A DNA stretch of 12,219 nt from Gemmatimonadota bacterium. GTDB taxonomy: Bacteria > GCA-2686955. The notes below the pieces were generated by a model. The model searched no databases. It saw nothing but the letters and a program-made list of their open reading frames with translations, and was not told where the DNA came from. This document shows, piece by piece, positions 1-7,145 of the stretch; position 1 is the stretch's first letter, and the number at the start of each line of letters is the position of its first letter. The position numbers and the translations under genes are program-made. The stretch covers positions 1-12,219 of the forward strand of contig NYZA01000058.1 of assembly GCA_002686955.1 (NCBI GenBank). Direction: 5' to 3'.

Positions 1-185
1 GCGGTGCTCATGGGTTGGGGGGGATTATGCGGGAGCGGGGGGATTTTGGCCATGAGGTGGCGGATCCTGGGATGCGCGGCGGTTTCGAGGTCACAACTTC
101 GCACTTCTTAGAGTGGACCCGTGGGAGAAGAGGTACTGCAGAGTTGCCAACCGGGACTCCTACTGAATAGGGCGAGAAGCTATTT

Positions 186-206
186 CGATGGTCCCGGTCA
201 CCATCG
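186..206. promoter_or_regulatory. Inverted repeat, candidate operator of the toxin-antitoxin pair
   Basis: CGATGGT (186-192) and ACCATCG (200-206) form a perfect 7-bp inverted repeat around a 7-base centre. It ends 2 bases upstream of the -35 box of the promoter that reads into the AbrB-like gene. AbrB/MazE-type antitoxins generally bind such palindromes in their own promoter, so autoregulation is a reasonable inference. Only the symmetry and position are observed. Confidence 0.45.
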
Positions 207-208
207 AG

Positions 209-237
209 TTGGCAAAGGCATTTGAAGAGGCTATATT
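209..237 (+). promoter_or_regulatory. Sigma70-like promoter of the antitoxin-toxin operon
   Basis: TTGGCA (209-214) and TATATT (232-237) are separated by 17 bases, close to the housekeeping -35/-10 consensus at ideal spacing. Transcription would begin near 244, leaving a short leader of about 30 bases before the ATG at 273. This AT-rich patch stands out in GC-rich surroundings. Confidence 0.6.
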
Positions 238-272
238 CTTATTGGTAAGAGCCTTTCGTCTGGAGTTCGGCC

Positions 273-536
273 ATGTCCACGCTATCCACTACCAAGATGT
301 CCTCCCGAGGCCAGGTTGTTATTCCTGAGGAGGTTAGGGTTCGCCTGGGTCTGACCCCGGGCGTTCAATTCGTTGTCGTGGGCGATGGGGATGTGGTCAT
401 TCTCAAGAAGATCTCCGCGCCCTCGATGGACGAGTTTGAGGGGCTATTGAAGGAAGCACGGCGCCAGGCACGAGAGGCAGGCCTTAGGAAGGCAGACATT
501 GAGGAAGCTCTCGTAGAGGTGAGGACCCGCTCTTGA
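273..536 (+). CDS. AbrB/MazE/SpoVT-family antitoxin
   Basis: This 87-residue protein is a swapped-hairpin AbrB-type DNA-binding protein and the likely antitoxin of the PIN toxin that follows. Residues 5-45 carry the family signature: STTKMSSRGQVVIPEEVRVRLGL, then a glycine-containing turn (TPGVQF) and short beta strands (VVVGDGDVVILKK). Residues 50-87 form a charged, probably helical tail (EFEGLLKEARRQAREAG), which in this family usually wraps the toxin. The ATG has a Shine-Dalgarno GGAG at 262-265 with 7-base spacing. A promoter and inverted repeat lie just upstream, so the protein probably represses its own operon. Its TGA overlaps the toxin start, implying translational coupling. The family call is secure; antitoxin activity is inferred from the pairing. 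Confidence 0.88.
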   Translation: MSTLSTTKMSSRGQVVIPEEVRVRLGLTPGVQFVVVGDGDVVILKKISAPSMDEFEGLLKEARRQAREAGLRKADIEEALVEVRTRS

Positions 537-940
537 AGGTCGTCCTCGACACCAACGTGATCATGTCCGGTCTGTTCTTTGGAGGGGTCCCAGCTGAGAT
601 CCTGTTAGCCTGGCGGCGCGGCACTATCACCATCGTGGTCTCCAGCGAGATCCTGGAGGAGTACTGGGCGACTGGAGCCCGGCTTGCGGAGCGCTTTCCG
701 CCGGTGAATCCCGCACCATTCTTGCGGCTTGTGTCGGCCGGTGCTTTGCTCGTGAAACCCCATCGGCTCCTTGAATCCGCTTGCGATGATCCAGATGATG
801 ACAAGTTTCTGGAGTGCGCCATCGCATCAACGGCGAGCGCTATCGTCACTGGGGACAAGGCTCTTCTTCGTTTGTCTCCTTTTCGAGGCATTCCCATTGT
901 CAAACCGCGGGCACTTGCCGAAGGCTTGTTTCGTACGTAA
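533..940 (+). CDS. PIN-domain toxin (putative toxin component, PIN family), VapC-like ribonuclease
   Basis: This 135-residue protein is a PIN-domain nuclease of the 'putative toxin-antitoxin system toxin component, PIN family' type (COG1569-like). The acidic metal-binding residues are visible: D6 in VVLDTNVIMSG, E39 in SSEILEEY, D90 and E94 in DDPDDDKFLECA, and D108 in IVTGDKALL. PIN toxins cleave RNA with Mg2+ or Mn2+; the target here cannot be told. The start is TTG at 533, inside the antitoxin stop (TTGA overlap). A Shine-Dalgarno GAGGTGAGGA at 516-525 supports it, and translation keeps the LDTN motif at its usual N-terminal place. The full catalytic set and normal length suggest an intact toxin. 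No terminator is evident after the stop. Confidence 0.87.
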   Translation: MKVVLDTNVIMSGLFFGGVPAEILLAWRRGTITIVVSSEILEEYWATGARLAERFPPVNPAPFLRLVSAGALLVKPHRLLESACDDPDDDKFLECAIASTASAIVTGDKALLRLSPFRGIPIVKPRALAEGLFRT

Positions 941-1344
941 TTCGCATTTCTGTTCTCGGAGGACGCGTTCAATGCCCGGCGACTGCCCTCTTTTCTATGT
1001 AGATAACAATCATTTATCCAGCGCGCACAAATTCCAGCACCTCGCCCCCATCCAAGGCGCGTCCAGCAACCCTCGCCCGGCCCGGCGCCGCGCCGGCCAA
1101 GGCAGCCAAATCGCAACCTCGTCGACAGTTGCGGCTTTGCAGGTTGCTGTCAAGACCGATGCAGCTCGGCCTCACGCGTCCAGATAAGCCGGTGGGTACG
1201 AGCTTATGCGGCGCCTCATAATCCGAGTGCTCAATATCCGCCCATTCGCGTCACATTTTGCCCCCCGTCCGGGCCTTGATCCGGGGCGCTGGGGTGCGTG
1301 GCGTGGCGGCATGTCAACGATATCGATGGAGGCTTGAGCGGAGA
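941..1344. other. Intergenic stretch, no recognisable gene
   Basis: About 400 bases lie between the PIN toxin and the integrase remnant. Open frames exist in several phases, but none has a plausible start signal or family-like sequence. The region holds a GC-rich palindrome around 1079-1099 and an inverted repeat GCAACCT (1113-1119) / AGGTTGC (1141-1147). I looked for an integron attI or attC site because an integrase-like pseudogene follows, and found no canonical RYYYAAC/GTTRRRY pair. Confidence 0.5.
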
Positions 1345-2286
1345 ATGAGCGCACAGACTGAGCTGGCGGAATATGGCGCCTGGCTATTGCGTTGGCGGCT
1401 GACGTTGCAGCATCGGATCCCCTTCTACTTGCTCTGGGTCAAGCGGGCGTCTCGGCTGACTACTGCCCGCGGGCTCCGCCACTGGAAGGACGGGTTGACG
1501 CTGCTCCTCAGTGATCTTGCCGCCTCCGAAGCACCGGATTGGCAGCTCCGGCAGGCCGCGGAGGCGATCACGCTCTTCCATGGGCAGTTTCGGTCGGAGC
1601 TCGCCCCCGAGCGGGAGGCGGACGCCGGTCGGCCCGAAGATGGCGACACCGGTCCCGTGACTCCCTCCGCCAGCGAGGGCGAAGCGCTCGAGGAGATGGC
1701 TGAGCTTCTCCAGCTGCGGCACTACGCTCGCAGCACGCGCAAACTCTACATGGGATGGGCAGGGCGCTTCTTTGCCTACATCAGGCAGAACAGTGGAAGC
1801 CAACCGTGCCCCGCCGACGTTCGCGCCTTCCTCAGCCGCCTGGCAACGCAGGGCCGAGTCTCCGCCTCCACCCAAAACCAAGCAACGCAGGGCCGAGCAT
1901 TCGCGGCGCTGCTCTTCCTGTTCAGGTATGTGCTCTCAATCGACCTGGAAGATATGACATCCACCCTTCGCGCGAAGCCGGGCGCCCGGCTGCCTGTGGT
2001 GCTGTCACTTGACGAGACGCGGGCCGTGCTGAGTCAGGTGTCGACGGCCATCGCAGGCTCTACACGGAACTGCCGTACGGCGGGGGGCTCCGCGTGGGTG
2101 AGTTGGTCACTCTGCGCGCGAAAGATCTCGATCTGGACAGCAACCCCCTGACGGTACGCGCCAGCAAGGGGGACGCAGCCTACGTCGAGGATTGCACGAT
2201 TGAGGCATCGGTCGAAGATGGCCCAAGGATGGGATGCGAGGTGGCACGTTTACTTCTTTCCGGACTCCAAGGGTCGGCGGAGCGCC
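1345..2286 (+). pseudogene. Integron-integrase-like tyrosine recombinase, frameshifted and truncated
   Basis: This is the remnant of a site-specific tyrosine recombinase close to the IntI type. The likely start is ATG 1345 (MSAQTELAEYG...), preceded by purine-rich GAGCGGAG. The first 90 residues are an extra N-terminal domain. The core-binding (SAM-like) domain follows: HYARSTRKLYMGWAGRFF, then VSASTQNQ...AALLFLFRYVL, then LPVVLSLDETRAVLSQV. Near 2040 the frame shifts by +2. The catalytic-domain opening continues in another frame as RLYTELPYGGGLRVGELV and KDLDLDSNPLTVRASKGD, where the Arg of GGLRVGEL is the first catalytic Arg. After about 2180 homology is lost; a third frame near 2238-2290 (WDARWHVYFFPDSKGR) may be a further scrap. 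The HxxR box and catalytic Tyr are absent, so it cannot be active. It runs into the 3' end of convergent mtnK. Confidence 0.75.
1843..1897 (+). repeat. In-frame 16-bp direct repeat inside the integrase remnant
   Basis: GCAACGCAGGGCCGAG occurs exactly at 1843-1858 and 1882-1897, 39 bases (13 codons) apart. Both copies are read as ATQGR. Relatives usually read STQNQALAALLFL here, so the second copy appears to insert about six residues into a conserved helix. Replication slippage or duplication is the simple explanation. Confidence 0.7.
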
Positions 2287-3561
2287 TCAGCCCGCCAGAT
2301 CTTCCTCCACCCCCCGAGTCTCTTCGAGCACGATTCCCACCAGATCCTCCACGCTCGATAGTCGCGCTCGCTCGAGGACCCAGCGGCTGCCGATGCGAAT
2401 CGCCAGTCGTTCCGCGACGGCGCGCTGGTCGAGATCTTCGATGCTGGTCAGATCCCAGATGCTCACGATCCCCATCATGCGGCGCAGCATCTTGGCTCCG
2501 CCGTGTCCCGCCGTGTCGCGCAGCAGATCGGCCATGTAGCGCCGGCGATACTCGGCGAAGGCATCGTCGCCCCCGGGGAAGTCCCAGTACGGCTCCGGCA
2601 CCAGCTCGCCGCGGTTGTTTTCGATCCACAGGGTCTCGAACTTGCGCGCGAACTCCCCCCACACCGAGCGCACCAGATCCAGCAGGTAGGCCTGGTACTC
2701 GCGACGCGCCCGCGGATCGGGAGTGTGCGCATAGTGGGAGAGATGATTGAGCACCAGATTTTCGAGGATGGCTCCAAGGTCGAATCCGATCGGGCCATAG
2801 AAGGCGAACTCCGAGTCGATCACCCGGGTGTCGCGCTCGTTCACCATGATGCTCCCGGTGTGCAGGTCGCTGTGGATCAGCGCCTGGGCATGGGTCATGT
2901 AGCCGGCCTTCATCTCGGCCAGTGCGAGCTTCAGCGCGCCGTTGGCGCGCACCTCGCGAACCTGCGCGTCGATGCGCGGGTTCCACTGGTTCTCGGGCGA
3001 CTCCATGTAGGGATTGGTGAAGACGAAATCCTCCTGGATCTTGCACAGATGAGGATTGATGAACTCGCTCATCAGCGTCTTCTTCGCCAGTCCGCTGAGG
3101 TAGAGATCCGAGGTAAAGAAGAGCACCCGGGCGACGAAGCTCGAGATCTGGTCGACGAAACGGGGGAAGCGCTCGCGGGCCACCAGGGGTTTGCGCATGA
3201 TCTGGTGCTTGCGCAGATGCTCCATGATGACCAGCGACATCTCCTGGTCGTGCTCGTACACCCGAGGAACCAGACCTGGCGTCAGCTCGTTGTACTTCAG
3301 CAGCGCCTGCGTCTCGAAGCGCATCCGTTCCCGGGTGAGCGGCCACGATTCCCCGGCGACGCGCAAGTAGGGAAGCGCCTGCTTGAGGACCGCGGACTGC
3401 TCCGGATCGGCGACGTTTTCGATGATGAACACCAGGTTCAGGTTGCCGTCCCCCACCTCGCGCGCGCGCAACGCGGCCCCGGTCTCGAAGATCGCCTCCA
3501 TGGCCGAACAAGCGCGTACGTAGTCCACGACACTTCGTTCATCTAGAGCTCGATAAGCCAT
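2287..3561 (-). CDS. mtnK: S-methyl-5-thioribose kinase
   Basis: This cytosolic kinase phosphorylates 5-methylthioribose with ATP to 5-methylthioribose-1-phosphate in methionine salvage; related enzymes also accept 5-deoxyribose. The 424 residues match the family's usual length. Visible motifs, numbered from this start, are the glycine-rich nucleotide loop GDGNLNLVF (38-46), a Lys in VLKQALPYLR (about 60), the catalytic loop HSDLHTGSIMV (230-240, catalytic D232), and the DxE metal motif with substrate loop DSEFAFYGPIGFDLGA (249-264). Family members usually read HGDLHTGSI, so Ser replaces Gly here. ATG 3561 is preferred over an upstream in-frame start because AGGA (3570-3573) lies 8 bases before it and the longer N-terminus would overlap mtnA. 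The gene is last in its operon, 14 bases after mtnA, and converges on the integrase remnant. It appears intact. Confidence 0.93.
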   Translation of the reverse strand: MAYRALDERSVVDYVRACSAMEAIFETGAALRAREVGDGNLNLVFIIENVADPEQSAVLKQALPYLRVAGESWPLTRERMRFETQALLKYNELTPGLVPRVYEHDQEMSLVIMEHLRKHQIMRKPLVARERFPRFVDQISSFVARVLFFTSDLYLSGLAKKTLMSEFINPHLCKIQEDFVFTNPYMESPENQWNPRIDAQVREVRANGALKLALAEMKAGYMTHAQALIHSDLHTGSIMVNERDTRVIDSEFAFYGPIGFDLGAILENLVLNHLSHYAHTPDPRARREYQAYLLDLVRSVWGEFARKFETLWIENNRGELVPEPYWDFPGGDDAFAEYRRRYMADLLRDTAGHGGAKMLRRMMGIVSIWDLTSIEDLDQRAVAERLAIRIGSRWVLERARLSSVEDLVGIVLEETRGVEEDLAG

Positions 3562-3575
3562 GGCGGTTTTCCTGT

Positions 3576-4684
<1,109 letters not shown>

Positions 4685-4688
<4 letters not shown>

Positions 4689-5809
4689 TCGTCGCTTCCT
4701 TCCCGCGACCCGGAGCCGGGTTCGAGCAGCTCGTCGAGGAGCCCCAACTGGCGCTTCCCTCGCATTTGCTCTTGGCGCAGCGCCGCGAGGATGCCCGCCG
4801 CCAGGTCGTCGAGCGCTGGCTGGTCGGGGTTGGCGGCTCGAACCGACTCCACCCATTCGACGGGGAGCACGTCCAGGCCGTGCAGCGCGCCCGCGACGCT
4901 TCCGGCCATCGCCGCGATGGTGTCGCTGTCGCGGCGGAAATTGGCGCCCTCCACCACCGATCGACGGTAGTCCCCTCGCGTGAGGGCGAGAATGCCGAAG
5001 GTGGCGGGGACCAGCTCCAGAGCGTCGGCCAGGCCGAGCAACATTTTGTCGTGAAAGCGCCGCCTGAAGTCGTCCGCATCCGTTGCCGCGCCGGCCAGCT
5101 CGACCGCGGCGCGAATGCGCGCGGCGGTCCGCTCGTCGGAATGTCGCACCCCCGCCTCCAGAACCTCATCGATGCCCGCGCCTGGCACCATCGCGGCGGC
5201 GACGGCGGCGGCCAGGGCTCCCGGGGCGGTGGCCGAGACCCCGGACTGCAGCACCGAGCTCACGTCGACGGCGTCCATCGAGGCCTGCCGGGGATCCCCG
5301 GCATTGATCAGTCCGACCGGTGGGATCATCATCGCGGCGTCGCAGGCGGGCAGATTCCCCTGGCCCATGTCGCGGGCGTCGGGCATCTCGCTCAGGAGCT
5401 GGTCGTAGGGTTGGTTGGTGATATGGAAGTAGAGCTTGAACCAGACCACCGCTTCCCCCGGCCAGAGCTGCCCGGGCTCGCGCGTGAAGTACTCGCGACG
5501 CATGTACTTGCAGTAGGCGCGGGCGAACTCCCGAGCGCCGATCCGCCCGTGGCTGTCGGCGATCGCCTGGCAGACGATGTTCTTGAGAATCGTGTCGTCG
5601 GTGTAGGTCCCTTTCGGGGATCCACGGAAGTACCAGTGGGGTCCATCGGGCAGATAATCGACCAGCGTCTCGATGCGCCGCGTGCCGAAGCTATTCTCGA
5701 TCCGGTCGGGGTCGCCGGACCAGGGCTCGATCGGCCCGCCCAGCGCGTCGCCGATGGCGCCGCCGAAGAGAGAGCCTTTGATCTTGCTCTCGGCCAGGGG
5801 AGTGGACAT
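4685..5809 (-). CDS. ADP-ribosylglycohydrolase-family protein (DraG-like)
   Basis: This 374-residue protein has the ADP-ribosylglycohydrolase fold, whose members use two Mg2+ (or Mn2+) ions to hydrolyse bonds at the anomeric carbon of ribose. Visible motifs are GSLFGGAIGDALGGP (12-26), GTYTDDTIL (67-75, metal ligands T70, D71, D72), and the C-terminal metal motif NFRRDSDTIAAMAGSVAGAL (290-309; D294, D296, T297). All the expected metal ligands are present, so it is probably active. No signal peptide is seen, so it should be cytosolic. ATG 5809 has GGAG at 5816-5819 with 6-base spacing. It is the first gene of a three-gene operon with mtnA (ATGA overlap) and mtnK. The context suggests a job on a ribosyl compound feeding those enzymes rather than on ADP-ribosylated nitrogenase reductase. 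The substrate is unknown; the residues after about 345 are charged and less conserved-looking. Confidence 0.88.
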
Positions 5810-6199
5810 GGGTGTCTCCAGGTCTGGTGCCGGCGGTCCGCGCGCGGGAGCTACGGTTTCCGCTTGGCGGACGATTCGGCGCCGAGGCGCGGTGCCGGTG
5901 TGCCTCGGTACGCGAGTCTACTGCACCCGCGGTCGGTGCTACGCAAGGTCCCGACAAAGTCGTCGGGCCCGGGCCTCGGGTGTTGGATCCTTCGATGACC
6001 GCGGCCGTGTGGAGAGACTCGATTCGCACCCTTCGCAGAGTCGGAAAGCGCCCATCGCCATGCTCGCAAGTCAACCGCGGACAGGCTTTTCGTCAACCTG
6101 GGCGGTCGGTTCTTCACTCCTGTCCTGGTTTGACGAGAGCCCGCATGCGGTGCTTCCGTCGCCGCATCGATCGGCGCCACCCACCTGTCAGAGCGATCC
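5810..6199. other. Intergenic stretch upstream of the hydrolase operon, no recognisable gene
   Basis: This stretch is open in several frames on both strands, but the translations are Arg/Ser/Pro-rich and family-less, as expected for non-coding GC-rich DNA. It should carry the promoter of the leftward operon, though no clear -35/-10 pair is visible. A short stem CCCGAC (5950-5955) / GTCGGG (5962-5967) is not followed by a T-run. Two interleaved inverted repeats lie at 6080-6136. Confidence 0.5.
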
Positions 6200-6316
6200 A
6201 TGCCCGCCCGCCACGTGACTTCGCCCAAGCCCCCCTGGCTCGAGATCCGTCCCCCCTCCGGGGCGCGCTACGGCGCCATGAAGGAGCGAGTTCGGCGGCT
6301 CGGGCCGCACACGGTC
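6200..6316 (+). pseudogene. lipA: Lipoyl synthase 5' stub (lipA remnant)
   Basis: The frame from ATG 6200 gives 39 residues that read like a lipoyl synthase N-terminus: KPPWLEIRPPSGARYGAMKE (10-29), then RLGPHTV (33-39). Lipoyl synthases normally have 'K/RP.WL.vr.P.g..y...k...r..gLhTVCeEA.CPN', with HTV followed directly by the first Cys motif. Here similarity stops exactly after HTV, and the frame continues as unrelated Arg-rich sequence. Both cysteine clusters and the radical-SAM domain are missing, so this is a fragment of a roughly 300-residue enzyme. No intact lipA is in the window. The short length limits certainty. Confidence 0.6.
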
Positions 6317-6484
6317 CGCGGCGGTCTCTCTCGATCGATTGAGGGTTTTGATCGCGGGACTGATCGCGTGCGGCCTCATGGGCGCGTTTCGGCGATCGCG
6401 GCCCTCGCTTGCACGGCGTCGGCGTTAGCGCCGGTACCGATCCGCACCTCGGTGAAGGGATGGCGTGCACCTCGCTGTTGGAAT

Positions 6485-6519
6485 AGACTCCGACCGAGGC
6501 CAATTCGGATAAGGAGTCT
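6485..6519 (+). promoter_or_regulatory. Hairpin that includes the ribosome binding site of the beta-helix gene
   Basis: AGACTCC (6485-6491) can pair with GGAGTCT (6513-6519), with an inner CCGA (6494-6497) / TCGG (6505-6508) stem. The Shine-Dalgarno AAGGAG (6511-6516) lies partly in the 3' arm, so folding would hide it. The AAGGAG also fixes the TTG at 6525 as the start, with 8-base spacing. A regulatory role is inference. Confidence 0.4.
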
Positions 6520-6524
6520 ACGAA

Positions 6525-7145
6525 TTGAGAGGACAGCTACTTCTGCTGCTGGCGGCGGGATCGGTTGCGCGGGTAGAGGCCGCGACGATTCAGGTGCCCG
6601 GGGATTACGAGCGGATTCAAGATGCGATCGACGCGGCATCGGATGGCGATGAGGTGATCATCGCGCTCGGAACCTATGTCGAGAGCATGATCGATTTCAG
6701 GGGCAAGGCGATCACGGTGCACGGGCCCGAACCCGGCGTCGGGATTGGCGAAACCCAGCCGGTCGTCGACGGCGGCGGAGCGGGCTCGGTCTTCCTCTTC
6801 CAGAGCGCTGAGCCGGCCGAGGCGAAACTGGCGCATCTCACGATTCGCGGGGGGAACGCGGAGAATGGTGGCGGGATTCGTTGCGAGCAGGCATCGCCCA
6901 CCATCGAACACTGCACGATCGAGAACAACTCCGCCCTGGCGGAAGGCGGCGGTTTCACTATTGGCGACGACGAATCGCACGCCACACTGGTCGATTGTCT
7001 GATCGCCGAGAACCAGGCCGAATACGCGGGGGGCGGAGTGTATGGGGCAGCCGAGGCCACACCGACATTTATGAGCAGACCCTCACTCCCCCGTAACCCA
7101 GAGCGCGTTCCGCGGCCCGCCGTACGCCCCCATGTCGGAGCGTGA
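6525..7145 (+). pseudogene. Secreted right-handed parallel beta-helix protein, 3' truncated
   Basis: Translation starts at TTG 6525 behind AAGGAG. A short signal peptide (MRGQLLLLLAAGSVARVEA) precedes the opening typical of these proteins: TIQVPGDYERIQDAIDAA (21-38), GDEVIIALGTYVES (41-54). Beta-helix rungs follow, such as LTIRGGNAENGGGIRCEQA and SPTIEHCTIENNSALAEGGG, up to GGGVYGAAEATPTF (182). Such proteins are exported and are often surface or extracellular polysaccharide-binding or structural proteins. The repeat pattern ends near 7070. The last 24 residues are Arg/Pro-rich and are simply the antisense of the 3' end of the convergent beta-helix gene, which starts to overlap at 7083. Relatives have several hundred residues, so this copy is truncated. 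It is homologous to the neighbour on the minus strand. Confidence 0.78.
7077..7094 (+). repeat. Left copy of an 18-bp direct repeat flanking the minus-strand beta-helix gene
   Basis: AGACCCTCACTCCCCCGT at 7077-7094 matches AGACCCTCACCCCCTCGT at 9533-9550 at 16 of 18 positions, in the same orientation. The pair encloses the whole minus-strand beta-helix gene with its upstream region. The left copy overlaps that gene's stop codon and sits where the plus-strand beta-helix gene loses homology. It could be a recombination footprint or chance in GC-rich DNA. Confidence 0.4.

Noticed and set aside
12-42. G-quadruplex motif (four G-tracts with loops of 2, 7 and 3)
   Set aside because: The pattern fits, but there is no gene context at the window edge and such motifs are frequent in G-rich DNA.
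484-1116. Minus-strand 210-residue frame across the PIN toxin
   Set aside because: It is antisense to a PIN gene with intact catalytic residues and has no recognisable domain.
1021-1260. Integron attC/attI site near the integrase remnant
   Set aside because: Inverted repeats exist (GCAACCT/AGGTTGC), but no RYYYAAC...GTTRRRY core pair was found.
2094-2750. Plus-strand 218-residue frame beginning MGELVTLRAKDL
   Set aside because: Only the first 30 or so residues are the displaced integrase segment; the remainder is antisense of mtnK.
2503-3546. Long plus-strand open frame opposite mtnK
   Set aside because: The minus strand carries a full mtnK with all motifs; the plus-strand translation is His/Val/Gly-rich and family-less, a GC-driven shadow.
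5810-6524. tRNA or structured RNA gene in the long gene-poor stretch
   Set aside because: No T-loop GTTCGANTC-type sequence with a matching acceptor stem was found on either strand.
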